A DNA stretch of 64,000 nucleotides from NCBI GenBank assembly GCA_963920705.1, contig OY987226.1, positions 8,868,501 through 8,932,500 on the forward strand, written 5' to 3'. Made by a program: the position numbers and the translations under genes. The notes beneath the pieces are model-generated. The model did not search any database, was not told the origin of the DNA, and was given only the letters and a program-made list of their open reading frames with translations. The stretch is from Odiellus spinosus. Taxonomy: Eukaryota > Arthropoda > Arachnida > Opiliones > Phalangiidae. This document shows, one piece after another, positions 26,334-40,100 of this stretch (positions within the stretch are counted from its first letter, which is position 1; every line of letters starts with the position of its first letter).

Positions 26334-26616
26334 CATTTATCCGTAGATAAAGTTTCAAGCTTTTTCTACTAACAAGTTACTACTATTGGAATTTAAAGAT
26401 TGGACAAGAAAATTCACACGTCTTGGAAGTAAAACATTTAACGTATTTTAACCATAATATTCTAGAATCTATAGGTTTCGGGTAACCAATCATATCTTAT
26501 TGGAAGCCACCAGGAAAAGAGAAGTTACCGATTGGAGAATAACTATAGCTGCGTTCATACTAAGCTTTAGAATCGATTTAAACCGTTTCAAAATGTTTCG
26601 CTGGAATCGTGAACAG

Positions 26617-26693
26617 GAAACCGTATCGATTTGATTCGATTTCTCGAAACTGCTTCGGGAACCAGTTTCATACTGATTCGGTTTCAACAACCG
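26617..26693 (-). repeat. Inverted dispersed repeat, right member
   Basis: The reverse-complement partner of 23548-23622 (gattcgatttctcgaaactg ... cggtttcaacaaccg). A small hairpin follows at 26703-26750 (ggcgcgatttaattagac / gtctaaatcgcgcc). Confidence 0.7.
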
Positions 26694-27642
26694 TACTCTA
26701 GACGGCGCGATTTAATTAGACACGTCATACGACGGTCTAAATCGCGCCAATTATGCAAAGGGGAATTATTTAAACCATTGAGAGTTCGAGAATTCCTGTT
26801 GGGGTTAATTCCATTATTGATAGTTCAAAAATAAATGTTTTTAAAAGACTTGTCCTTCAAGAGCGGAGTGAGAGCACGATGATAGAACTCACCGAAAAAT
26901 AAACACCAAAAATGTCCCATATTTACTTAGGATTCCTCCGTAATATACGTGGTACTCTTATAGAATATAGCATACGAATGGATTAAAGTAATGTAACTGA
27001 AGGTTAGTGTGGGATATTTTCTATATTTTATATTCGCAACCTTCCCTCGTTTAGTTGAATATTAAATTGATTTCAACGAATACTCTTCAGAGATGTTTGA
27101 GCACGTATTGTTCAACTCCTTCGAAATGTAGGCCAAAACACTGGTGGACTAAAATTTATTAAATATTTTTAGGAATTTCGGAGAAGTCTAAATTTGTGAT
27201 TTTAGTAATTTAGATTTTAAAACAAACTATATGTTTGTTGACGAGGTAATTATATAGTCAATTCCATCACGACTAGGCAGCGCGCGCAAAATTAAACTCC
27301 TTTTATATCTAAGTCAATAAGTCATTGATATTAATGGTAGCCTTGCATATGCGCTGTCAACTCGAGATGGAGTGTAGTATAGGATTAATTATACGTGGTG
27401 CAAGTTTCTAGCTATTCGGGTAAACTTATACATTTTTAAAGTGACGCTGTCTAAGGCCAATGGATTGAAAATTTAGAATTTTTCATACCATTAAAAGTTA
27501 AAAGAATATATTCAAAGTTTTGGATTTGAGGGAGCAGACTTTTGCATTATTCGTTTAAATTAAGACTGACGAACATTAACAATTTATTTCGGAGTGCTCC
27601 GCGGAGCATTCGAAGAAGCCCAATGAAAAACGCTATTACTAT

Positions 27643-27965
27643 GATCAAGAATTCATTACGGTTCCATAAGAATATGGGAGAGCCGCGATTCAATAACCAT
27701 CTTCCCAAACTTTGTAGCAAAAGTTCGTCCGCTTCGAATCGATTTTTCAAGTAAATCGCTCCTGACATCTATTATTAACTCGCGCCACTAACGACCTTGA
27801 TATAATATTTTGGGCAATAAAAATGGAGCCGACCGAAAAAAGATCTAAGCATTCAAATGTTGCGAAAATTGCGGACGAACTTTTGTTACAAAGTTTGGGA
27901 GGATGGTACCAGAGGCTAAAGCTATGCTCCCATATTTTTATGGAACCTGAATGGATTCTTGCTAT
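27643..27965. mobile_element. Inverted-repeat element family F
   Basis: Arms of about 85-95 bp: gttccataagaatatgggag ... agcaaaagttcgtccgc at the left, and its complement gcggacgaacttttgttaca ... cccatatttttatgg at the right. Single-arm relatives occur at 34862-34915 and 55257-55327. Open frames on both strands here are a by-product of the palindrome. Confidence 0.75.
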
Positions 27966-28147
27966 GATATTTATACACTCATGTTGAAAAGGAGTTGGTA
28001 TATTACTTTTATCTATCATATCGAAAGTCTATCACTTTCTACCATAAAAGTAAACAACACCCGGTGCTTAATACTAATAGCAAAGGGCCCAAACGTACAA
28101 GCCCATCACTTAAAACTAGTCAAAATTAGTCATCACCCCTGTATGGC

Positions 28148-28415
28148 TCGAGTGATTTGGATTCTTCCTCGATATTTTGAGTCGGGAGAGAGGGACGGAA
28201 TTTAGGCGGGCTCCACTTGGCAATATTGTCTTCCCTCCCAACTCAAAAATTTCTCCAAAGAGTGGCGCTTCCGATTTCACTATTTACACCAATTGCGGCC
28301 GCTAGAGTGTCTCGAATCAAAATCTGCCGGTACGTTTACCTGGCACTTTGCTGATAGTATTAATCTACGGGGCGTTGTTAACTTTTATGGAATAAAGTGA
28401 GGGACTTTTGATCAT
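28148..28415 (+). repeat. Dispersed repeat family E, copy 2
   Basis: The counterpart of 3318-3575 over about 260 bp, with the same conserved GCGGCCGC-containing block and tggaataaagt end. It lies between elements F and K. Confidence 0.8.
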
Positions 28416-28485
28416 ATTCAATATCGCGTATCGACTCGGCGTTGACCATTTTTACAAGTCACTTTGAACAAATATATAGTAAGAG

Positions 28486-28903
28486 CAGAGGTATATAATA
28501 ACCCCCTTCTGGGGGAAGTATGAAAGCCCCTATACTACCAATGCTAAAAATCACGAACAACAAGAGCCCGCTGCTGACTATCTAGGCCACTAGCTCGCGC
28601 TGGACTTCTCAATGTCGCTACTCTAGTAAATGGTCTTTGTATAAACAAGACGTCTCGAGTTGTGTTTAGAAGTTCCTGTCTCAGGAGTCAGGCTGTCCGT
28701 TAAAATGGAGTCGAAGGTTGACTTCAGCTCACGAGTTCCGGAAGTGTGTGTAGGGAAAATTTTGTGAGGTTCAAAATGGTGTAACTATTTTTTGGGAGTA
28801 AAGCGGTGTGTCGATCCGCCGCGATTTACGCCGGGCACTTGTTGTTCGTCGATTTTGCCTACCTTTCATACTTCCCCCCGAAGGGGGTTATTATATACCT
28901 CTG
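28486..28903. mobile_element. MITE family K, CAGAGG termini, 7-bp duplication
   Basis: An inverted-repeat element of 418 bp. Both ends carry about 40 bp of the form CAGAGGTATATAATAACCCC and its complement, with a cccccttc/gggggaag motif. It is flanked by an exact 7-bp duplication, GTAAGAG. The interior is unrelated to family A and no transposase frame is present. Confidence 0.88.
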
Positions 28904-29543
28904 GTAAGAGGTTTTAAACATAAATAAGAAATAAAAATTCCGGTAAAGAAGGAAGTATAGAGAAGTCAACGGAAAAGATATAAATAAGCAATAAAAACTC
29001 TGAAGGATCATTGTCCGTCCCATCCGGTTCTTGTTGCTTGCTTTGTTACTTCTCTTACCCCTCATCCTACCTCTTTTCCCAGTATATATTCTCCTAAACC
29101 CATAATGGAATATCAATAAGAGAATAAAAGACAGTATACGAGTACCAATGCTTAATGAAGAAATATTAGAAAAGATAAAAAGAAAACCCCAAAGGAATTT
29201 TACTCAATATACGATATAACTTCTATAGTATTAACCATTTTTACGAGAATATACTGAAGTCACAATCAGTTTGAGTTTACGTAACGTTCAAAGCTATAGA
29301 GTATTCAATATACATCTTAAAAAGTCATATCATTCTGAAAGAAAAAGCTATCTAAGCTATACCTCGCGAGTGCTGAAAACTAAGAATCAGTTTACGCGTA
29401 CAACGAAGTAAACCGAATGAAGCTAAATTGGTTAAAGGAAGGATGAAAAATATAAAAAACATCCGATTTTCTTTGAATTGATACTATTTCTCATGCAATC
29501 TAAGTGGAATTTAATTATCATTTTCGGAAAGATAGTTAAAAAG

Positions 29544-30035
29544 ATTTGGGTCCACTTGATGGACTCCCAAATGATCGACAAGAGGTCCACTTGATCGACA
29601 CCCAAATGATCGACTCACAATTGATCGACTCCCAAATGATCGACAAGAGGTCCACTTGATCGACTCCCAAACGATCGACAAAGGGATCAAATGATTGATG
29701 CCTAATCCCAAATTACCGACAACAAAGGGTGCATTTGATCGTTTCCCAATTGGTCAACTTCGTAATAACGATTATAAATAGATTAACCAACCTAACCTAA
29801 CCCTAACCTAACCTAACCTAACCTAACCGACAAACGAGTACTCTGACCCCATTTTCACGGAATAATTATTATTTGAATTAGTTCTTATTTATATACCATA
29901 ATTTAACTTACTCGCTAAAAAACTGGGCTGTCGATCAATTGGAATGGCTTGTCGATCAAATGGGAGTCGATCAAACGGTAGTCGATCAAACGGACTCCTT
30001 GTCGATCAATTGGAAGTCGAGCAAATGAACCTAAG
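29544..30035. repeat. GATCGAC motif arms flanking a TTAGG tract
   Basis: The left part (29544-29760) repeats GATCGAC(t/a)CCCAAATG. The right part (29925-30035) repeats the complement, GTCGATCAAATGGGAGTCGA. Between them lie the (CCTAA)n tract and AT-rich sequence. The arms are made of short-motif repeats rather than one perfect palindrome. Confidence 0.75.
29791..29828 (-). repeat. Interstitial (TTAGG)n telomere-type tract
   Basis: Seven units of CCTAA on the + strand, one of them CCCTAA, corresponding to TTAGG on the minus strand. TTAGG is the usual arthropod telomere repeat. A tract this short inside a chromosome can come from break repair or chance expansion. Confidence 0.8.
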
Positions 30036-31107
30036 CCAGTTAAAAAGCGATTCGAAAAATAAATATACATATGCTATATAGAAAATAATTTATCAGTTAA
30101 AAATAATATTTAATAATATTCATCTTTGATATTTTTAGGAAAGAAAAAAAAACCTCCCCACTCCAAAATAAGATTTTACCAAAAATAGTTTATAACCATT
30201 TTTTGTAATTATCTGGTGATATGGTAAGACAGTCTGCTCCCGAAATAAAGTTAACATTGTGGAATAACATTCCAATACAAGTTCTTATCAGGATAGTCGT
30301 TTTTAAGGCTGATTTTTGTGAAAATAAATATATTTTTCAAATTGAAAAGAAATGTTGGTCAAACGCATGATTTTTTCTAGCATTAGATTCCTAAAGCCTC
30401 GTTTTCAATCAACGTTTTCAAGTTTTTGCATTCGCTTTTTAAAGAGAAGCTTATTTTAAATTCACTTAGATATCGGCTTCTCTGTCAAGCCTCATAAGGC
30501 GGGTTAATCGAAAAGACTGACTTATGCTTAAGATTTGTTTTGACGCAAAAAGTTAAGATTCTGGCAGGAAAATATTATGGTAGAGGTAAGCAATTTTAAC
30601 TCACGCTGGTGAAAAAGTATAATCACAGACAGCTTCCCTTGAACATGAGTATAGAGGCAAGATTAAACGGCTTAATATTATCAATCCATTTTTTGCCTTC
30701 AATCCTTCATACACCATTGCTCCTTGGACCGATTAGATACCAAAGTACCCAGAAATTGACAACAGGCTCCAAAGAACGAATATAGTCATATTACGTTTTC
30801 AGTATATACAAAACTAAGTTCCATTTAATCTCAATAAGATTAGGTTTATTAGATTTAGATGGTTCCTCATAGCATTGAACGAGCTGAAAACTGCAATATG
30901 GTTAAGAGCACGCGGGGAAAAGCGAAAAAACAATAAATATTATTTTTCTTTCGCGTTGTCGATGCACGTCCCACCCTGAAAGCCAATATCTCTCTAATAT
31001 CTATAAATGGTGGTCTAATCGCGACATAGTGCTTTATATATATACGATATTTTGTCTTTTACTTTCTCTCTCTCTGGTAGATAAAAGGAGGTTAAAAGAC
31101 AACAGAT
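30036..31107. other. Spacer upstream of WDR17
   Basis: AT-rich spacer. Its last 130 bases should include the WDR17 promoter and 5' UTR. No other gene was found. Confidence 0.5.
30983..31007 (+). promoter_or_regulatory. Possible CCAAT/TATA promoter of WDR17
   Basis: CCAAT at 30983-30987 and TATAAA at 31002-31007 lie about 100 nt upstream of the WDR17 start codon. In AT-rich DNA a TATAAA arises easily by chance, and a 5' UTR intron ending at the CAG just before the ATG (near 31105) is also possible. Treat this as a weak candidate. Confidence 0.25.
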
Positions 31108-34100
31108 ATGTCAGCTAGTTCCGGTCTCCTGCGCCAGGTTGCACTGTTACCAGCCGGTGGACAACCGTGGTTTAAAAATGTATTGGCTTGTAAAGGAAGA
31201 CGATTCGCCTACGCGGCTACTTTGGCCGTTTACGTCTACCAGGTATTGTATTCCTTTTTTTGTTTGTTTTGGAAGTATAGTATAGCGTTTTAAAAAAATC
31301 CTCTCTCTCTCTCTCTCTCTCTATCAATAAAGTTTTAATACTGAATGGTACTCCGCCTTAGTTTTAGCCTCGATTTTTATTCGTTATGTGATATTGTAAC
31401 CTTTTTCTATGAGTATAATATTCTATTTAATAGCGGTATAATCTTTAACGAGTAATGGTGCTATCGTTTCATGTCTTGGTGATAGTAGAGAAAAGTTACG
31501 GCCATTTCAAGATAGGGGTCATTTTTGGATTTTTGCTCGATTTCTATCAGTGGTGAAATAATCTTTAACGAGTGGCTCATGTCAATTTTATTATTTTAAA
31601 TTAATTTAGGGAATGCCTTCTTTCTAATGGTGCTATTGGTTTATGCATTGGTGATAGTAGAGAAAAGTTACGGCCATTTCAAGATAGGGGTCATTTTTTG
31701 ATTTTTGCTCGATTTCAATCAGTGGCGGAATTATCTTTAACGAGTGGCTCATGTCAATTTTATTATTTTAAATTAATCTAGGGAATGCTTCCTTTCTAAT
31801 GGTGCTATCGGTTTATGCCTTGGTGATAATAGAGAAAAGTTACGGCCATTTCAAGATAGGGGTCATTTTTGGATTTTTGCTCGATTTCAATCAGTGGCGG
31901 AATTATCTTTAACAAGTGGCTCATGTCAATTTTATTATTTTTAATTAATCTGGGGAATGTCTTCTTTCTAATGGTGCTATCGGTTTATGCCTTGGTGATA
32001 ATAGAGAAAAGTTACGGCCATTTCAAGATAGGGGTCATTTTTGGATTTTTGCTCGATTTCTATCAGTGGTGGAATAATCTTTAACGAGTGGCTCATGTCA
32101 ATTTTATTATTTTAAATTAATCTAGGGAATGCTTCCTTTCTAATGGTGCTATCGGTTTATGCCTTGGTGATAATAGAGAAAAGTTACGGCCATTTCAAGA
32201 TAGGGGTCATTTTTGGATTTTTGCTCGATTTCAATCAGTGGCGGAATTATCTTTAACAAGTGGCTCATGTCAATTTTATTATTTTTAATTAATCTGGGGA
32301 ATGTCTTCTTTCTAATGGTGCTATCGGTTTATGCCTTGGTGATAATAGAGAAAAGTTACGGCCATTTCAAGATAGGGGTCATTTTTGGATTTTTGCTCGA
32401 TTTCAATCAGTGGCGGAATTATCTTTAACAAGTGGCTCATGTCAATTTTATTATTTTTAATTAATCTAGGGAATGTCTTCTTTCTAATGGTGCTATCGGT
32501 TTATGCCTTGGTGATAATAGAGAAAAGTTACGGCCATTTCAAGATAGGGGTCATTTTTGGATTTTTCCTCGATTTCAATCAGTGGCGGAATTATCTTTAA
32601 CAAGTGGCTCATGTCAATTTTATTATTTTTAATTAATCTGGGGAATGTCTTCTTTCTAATGGTGCTATCGGTTTATGCCTTGGTGATAATAGAGAAAAGT
32701 TACGGCCATTTCAAGATAGGGGTCATTTTTGGATTTTTGCTCGATTTCTATCAGTGGTGGAATAATCTTTAACGAGTGGCTCATGTCAATTTTATTATTT
32801 TAAATTAATCTAGGGAATGCTTCCTTTCTAATGGTGCTATCGGTTTATGCCTTGGTGATAATAGAGAAAAGTTACGGCCATTTCAAGATAGGGGTCATTT
32901 TTGGATTTTTGCTCGATTTCAATCAGTGGCGGAATTATCTTTAACAAGTGGCTCATGTCAATTTTATTATTTTTAATTAATCTGGGGAATGTCTTCTTTC
33001 TAATGGTGCTATCGGTTTATGCCTTGGTGATAATAGAGAAAAGTTACGGCCATTTCAAGATAGGGGTCATTTTTGGATTTTTGCTCGATTTCAATCAGTG
33101 GCGGAATTATCTTTAACAAGTGGCTCATGTCAATTTTATTATTTTTAATTAATCTAGGGAATGTCTTCTTTCTAATGGTGCTATCGGTTTATGCCTTGGT
33201 GATAATAGAGAAAAGTTACGGCCATTTCAAGATAGGGGTCATTTTTGGATTTTTACTCGATTTCAATCAGTGGCGGAATAATCTTTAGCGAGTGGCTCAT
33301 GTCAATTTTATTATTTTAAATTAATCTAGGGAATGCCTTCTTTCTAATTATGCTATCGGTTTATGCCTTGGTGATAGTAGAGAAAAGTTACGGCCATTTC
33401 AAGATAGGGGTCATTTTCGGATTTTTTTCTCTATTATTATATTATGTAAATTATTATGTCATATGACTATAATTAATATAATTATAAAATGCAAGTAAAA
33501 CGTATTTCTTAAATATCATATAGTCAAATATCTTGAAAAACGAACTAATAGAAGTGAAAACATTGTTTTTTTTTTTTTTTTTTTTCAAGTATTCAAAGGA
33601 CGTGAATCAATTCGTTCTGGATTCTGTTATATCAGCGAGTACCAAAACTATCACTGGTATCGCGTGGCACCCAAAAAATGATGACCTACTGGCCGTGGCA
33701 AGCCGGGACCCTATGATTCTAGTGTGGAGTGTTTCTAATCACTGCGCGGTCGCGTCAACCAGCATGGTCCAAGTAAGACCCTTGGTCATCGCTTGGCATC
33801 AAGACGACTACGACGCCATCATTTATTGCGACGAAAAGGGCCCATTGTATCTCTGGAAAAACGTATCAACTAAAGGCACCGTAAGTTAACTTTCTATTTA
33901 AAATTTATTTCATGACTTGTTAATATTTAACGAGGGGTTAACTAAAAGGCAACAGATCACAAAATCTGATCAAAGATTAAACCATATTCTTTTACGCTTT
34001 AAAAAAGACGATCAGCTGGCGCTTCGACCGAGTAAAGAAGCGCTTCATCACTGCATGTTTGGTTTTTTTATAGCTAACTTTCCCCTTAAAGGTAGAACAC

Positions 34101-37100
34101 AACCTAACAACAAGTGATTTTTATCGATTCCTTATCGTTTAAATAGTCCTAATCTAATTCAGACAAAATAATTACAAACATATATTAAACTAGAAATTAA
34201 AAATTTACCATCAAAATAGGCTTAGCTCTAGATTCATGAAGATATCCCGAACTCCCAGTATAAGGACTATAGCGACCAATGATCCTGCATCCCCCATATA
34301 AGAACTGTCGATCAATGTCATTGGTCGCTAGTCCTTATACCAGTTAAGGTGAAATCCATGAATCCAGCTAAGCCTATTTTCCGGGTAAGTTTTATATTTA
34401 TTTCTAGTTTAATATTTGTTTTTAAATTATTTTACTGTTGGATTAGGCCTATATTTAAAAGATAAGGAATCGATAAAAAAAATCACTTGTTTTTAGTTGC
34501 ATTTGCCCTTTAAGAATTATACAATCGTGTTCAGCGTGGAAAGTTAAATAAGATAAAATTACTATCACACCTTTAAAACCGCTAGGGCTAATAAAACACT
34601 ACTCCTTTGGCTAACCCAATATGGTAGACTGGGGCTGTAATGAACATCTCAGGAGTAATTTGTACGAAAAATAAGAATCTTTACAAGCTTGAAAAAGAGT
34701 TATTTTCCTAAGCTGCATGCTAATGGTATTACTTTATTGAAGTATATTCGTGGCGATACTGATGGAAAGAGAGGGCGAACTAAATATACAGGGAGAAAAG
34801 CTCTAAAGAAAATTAATTCCGTTATTAGCTTCATCAGTCAAGGCCGTACTATATTCACTATATAAGAACACCTCTGGTATCATCCATGCAACTTTTGTAG
34901 CGAAAATTCGTCCGCTATTCGCTTTCTCAGTTGCCTAAAAGCTCGACGGTCCACTCTGGCGTTTCGTTTCTTTCCTGAGGCCGATTCTCTATAAGCTAAG
35001 CCTTGTAGTTTATCAAACCGATTAAGGAATTAACTATATTTTATTAAAATTAAAAATTTGAACGAATCCTTAACAAATACGCGATGATAGGTTTAGAATT
35101 TTTTTGCACCAATATTATGAGTTTTTGGTATCAGTTATCATAATTTACTGCCGCATGGTTAATTCCCCAGGTTGTTTTACACACGCGTGACGTCGCTTTT
35201 ACTTTTTAATGTGCTCCCATAGAGTAATGGAAGAAATTGGCTTTCCTAGTGAGAATAATGGGTGCACGAATAATGTATCTATTATAATTATAAGATTTGA
35301 TGATATCGGCTGATTTAAAAACCAATTTGAAGCTAAGACCTACATAGCACGACGAGATATTCCCATGACACCCACCACTCACAGAGACAATGCCTGCGTC
35401 TTTCTGTCCCAAGGTCAACTATAACTCCTATTCCCTCACAGCACCAACAATTCCGTTTTCGTACAAGGAAAACCTAAAAATCAATAACTCCTGTATTTAA
35501 ATAGTAAATACCGTATAATTATTGATTTTTCTTTTGGGACTTTTGGCTCATTTTTATTCAATAATAGTTTTAGCTCGCGTGACAGAAATTTGACGAGGGC
35601 AGATATATTAACAAAAGGTTCCTTTTGTTAAAAATCTCCCAACTTCTCCAGTTTTGTTTAAGTTTAAAAGTCACGTGTCATTAAACTAAAAACTAAGGAA
35701 TAATACACAAAGGAATGTTTAGTTATATTAGATATTATAGTCGAAATTTTAAAGGGATACTTAAACAATACAACAAGAATGCTTATTTTCAGGGTTTTAC
35801 CAAATCTGTTGTAATCTTCCTATAAAGAAGATAAAAAATTTAAAGTTTGATCTATATTATTAAAATTTCAGATTAGAAAATTTAGTTATGTTAATTAACA
35901 AAGAAAAATAAGGTCGAACATAGGGTTACTTTGAAGAGTAATTAAATGTTAATGCTATTTATTTAAATCAACGGTATCTCAGGAAAATTACGTAATAATA
36001 TCTAATATACTAAACAAAAAAGAACGCATGAAAATATATTTATTCGTTTTCGAATAAATCCGGCCTAAGTGGTCTTATCTTTTCACTATTTAGGGAAGTT
36101 TAAAATTAATTTAAAAATCAAATATAACCGTAATTAAAAATTTTACTCAGGGGAGTTACTTAGAATTGTCTATAGTTTCATTATCAAGTAAGAAAATAGT
36201 TCTGATAGCCCTTGAAACTGAATAAATCGTGTCTAAAAAGTACGGGCCCAGTAAAAAAAAAAATGTCAGATACTTCCCCTTATGTGTCTGAAAAAAACAG
36301 ATTCAACGCAATTTGAGTGTGCCGTAGTACATGTCACTGCGAAGCCAAAGGTACGGCGTCTTTAATCGGAGGTTCTCCTTTTAATAGTCCTGGTCGATTT
36401 CCAAAACCGGAAGTCTAGAGAACCTCGCGAAAATTTTGGCGGGGAAAACTTTTTGTCACGTGATCGTCCGCCATCTTTTTGTAGTGTGAAAATAGCTACA
36501 GACTAACCAACGCCTCCTATACTTTAGCATATAGGAAGCGTTGGACTAACAACTTGAATTTGGTTTGTGGGAAATAAAATTAGAAATAGTCTGGCAGCCT
36601 GTTACTACAAAAAGATGGCGGCGCGGCTACGAGACAAGGGCCCATTTCCGGCAAATCGACCAGGACTATTCTATGCCAAAATCAGGTTTTCCATATTTTT
36701 TGGACAATTCTGAAACACTTTCTACGCAAACATGTCTTATTTATAATCAGAAACCATAAAAATCACTTTACTTTCCTCTTCATCCCATACCATTAAAGAA
36801 TACGAAATTTAGAACATTTCACAGACACACGCGGCAACTATAACGAAATGCGGGACATTCACTCCCCATCAATTTCGTTATATCCGCGGGAACGTCTCTC
36901 CACTTGATTTTCTTACGGAGACTAAGTAAAAATCTTTCCTCAAGAGTTATCTGGGGTGGAGTACGTACAGAGGAAGCTTACGTTTTTAGACTTCTAACAT
37001 CCAACGCGCTTCTAGCCCCCTGCTCGCACTAATGGGTTTTCTTAACCTATATAAATCGTCCTCTAATTATACCTCGGGGGATAAATCCAAAATCCCCGTT

Positions 37101-40100
37101 TTCCTCGAGAGCACTAGGGGATTTTACTTAGAAACCCATAAGGGACTTTGTGCCGTTCCAAGGAAATCATTAAACCAGAATCAAGATATATACATTTCTG
37201 GCTATACTTAAATTATTTACAAGGTTTATGTTAATTGCAATATGGTATTTATTATGTTTAATTTAGATTTGTTTTATATCTAAGCAAAAGAATAGGATAG
37301 GTTCCCAGCCGTATAGCTCATTTAAATCCGTTAGTACTTCAACAAATACATATAAATTTCTTTAAATCCAGCTAAGCCTATTTTTCGGGTAAATTTTAAA
37401 TTTATTTCTATAGTTCACTTGTGGATTAGGCCTATTTAAACAATAAGAAATCGATAAAAAAAATCACATGTTTTTAGGTTGCAATCTCTCTTTAACAGAA
37501 ATTTTCTACCTTCGAACGAAGCTAAATTTTAAATCGATTTTATTTTATACTTTCCCTTTAAAGTCGATTTCAAACCCCGGAAATAATTATTCTAAAGATC
37601 TTATTTTTATAACCAAACTCAATGAAAGGCGTTAAATTTGATCTTTTTTTTTTTTTTTTTTTTAACCTTTTCCCGGTTAATGTTTTCTCAGAGCCTTAGA
37701 AGCAGCGACGGTTTAATTAGGAGGGAACAACAGCAATGGAAGAGCGTTCAATGGAAAGAAATCGCCCCCTTCAACAGCGCCGTAACTCACGCTCGTTGGC
37801 ATCCCACCGTACCGGGGAAATTGGCTTTCGGACACGCTAACGGAACGATTTCTCTCTATATTAAAGGTAAATGGTCCTCCAAACACCCTATGGCCACAAT
37901 TGAACCTACTACATAAAGCCCCAAAAAACACCAAGGAACCGCGTGGAAGGTTTTAATATTGAATGAAGATAGGAATGTTAAAGATATCAATTTTACAAAA
38001 GGTAGTAAATGCTCGACAAATTGTAGAAAAAGGGGCTAGTATATATTTAGGGGTCGTATCTAAAAGAAAAAAACAGTTTAGGAATAAAACCCAACATCAC
38101 GTAAAATCTCTAAGGTTCTAAAACAAGAATCAAAACATATTTATACGCTACAGTGTATTTTCAAGCGCAAATATTGTTAGATTATTTTCCCGATTTTTGT
38201 CAAATAGTTAGGAACGTTCCTCCAGATTTTCCTGAAATGTTTACTCAAAAACAATTCCTTAAAATATACAAATTCCCAGCTTTCCCATGTTTCCCATCTT
38301 GCCAACAACTGGTTAGAAGGAAAGTATGGATGCATGGAGAGATCTTAACTCTTTACTGCTTAACCCCCTTCACCCTCAAATGCCTCTGAAATTCGAAAGT
38401 TTTAATTTATATAAAACCTATAAAAATTAGAAATTCAAGTACGCCAATTGCACGAGTGAAACCTAAGCAAACGCAATTAGTTGCTAAACAAATACTTGTT
38501 GATTTTAAGCACGACCCCCCTTATTGTGTTTGATTTAAGAAAGAGAGGGGAGGACAGAGTTTCTATAAATAAGAGAAAAAGGACTCGAGAAAGAAGAGTG
38601 TGTATAAGAATCGCTTAACGCAATTTTCGATAAGGAGGAAAGACTGCGGAGAGATGGATAAAAGGACTATTTATTCGTATCACGGCCACGTGTCGAAGAC
38701 TTAAGCCCGAGCATTACCCTAAGAACAACAAAACTCCATTTAGGAACGCGTAATATATAAACCCCCAACTATTTTACGCCTAAGCCGGTCCTTTCAAAGG
38801 GACGGTGGCCAGCATTTCCCAGGTGCCGATACTTTTAAGATTTTCCATCACTAGCAAGCATAGCGCTTCCAACGATAACGTGATCTGATTAATCAGGTGG
38901 AAATGCTAAATCATCTGATGAAGTGTAGATGATCAGACATTTTTAATCGATAGATATTCATTAAAATACGTTAAACTCAAGTGAAAAACTTAAACCTAAA
39001 GTCTTCAGATAATTTCCCATATGCCTGTTCGTCGCGCTAAGGCCCATCGGATGGTGCATCGAATCAGATCGAGCGATTTTATATTTTAGCGTGTTCTAAA
39101 ATTAAAACCATCTAGCACGATCTAATTGGTGCACTGAAAATTACGAAGGGACAACTGAGGTTCAGATTTGAGCCATTTCCAAATAAAAGGTTCAATGAAG
39201 CTTCATTTTCCAAAAAGTAAACCTGCGCGTTATGTGTTAAAACGCCTCAAAAAGGTTCAACATTGAACCAATTAAGGTGTTCACAAGGTTGCGCGACTTT
39301 GAACCTTCAAAGGTTAAATTTTGAAAGTTTTTCATCTGCAGTATGGGTCGCAGCGAAGTCTATTTTTGATTATCCCTAGTTAAAATATAAATGGGTGTCA
39401 CCCAGCCTTTAAATAAATATTCACTCTGAGCCTAATTATTCGCGTCTATAGATCGCAAAGCCGAGAGACATTTCGCAGTAGTCCCGGAAGGATACTGGGA
39501 AGCATTTCAAGAAAGCTCCAAAGACGATAAGAGCAATCAGTCCATTTCGGCTATGGAATGGGACCCTCAATCGCAAAGCTACATCTTAGTCATTTTAGGC
39601 GGAAGGTGCATGTTTCTACTGGACACTGCCTTGGAAAATAGTGTCGTCGTGCAAAGATACACTCCTCCCAGCAAAGCCGTTTCCCTCCAGACCGTAGCTT
39701 GGATACCAGGAGCTCCCGGTGTTTTCGTAACGGGCGGTAAGAGAATACAACCTTTTGAACTTACGAATCTTTTTCCAAGGCCAAATTATGTGGATTAGTT
39801 TTTTTCCGCGTTGCTCATTTACTTAAGCTTATAGGAAACACGTTACTCGGAATATAATTAGAGTAAAAACTTTTAACACTAAATACACAACTACTTCCTA
39901 TATATTTTTGGTACACCTACATTTTTAGGTGAGATCAGGCCCTTCCGAAATTTTTATTGGCCCTAACTAGAATATTTGGATAGTGACTATATTAATTCTG
40001 TAACATTCAGATTGCGACACTGGGGTGCTTCGTGTCTGGAGTGTCTCTCAAGAATCACCATTGGAAAGTATTCGATTAAAACAAACTGGGTTTCAAGCTC

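Noticed and set aside
31869-33288. Six nearly identical 71-codon open frames, as if a gene family or repeat protein
   Set aside because: They are one open frame per 172-bp satellite unit. The unit length is not a multiple of 3 and the array lies inside WDR17 intron 1.
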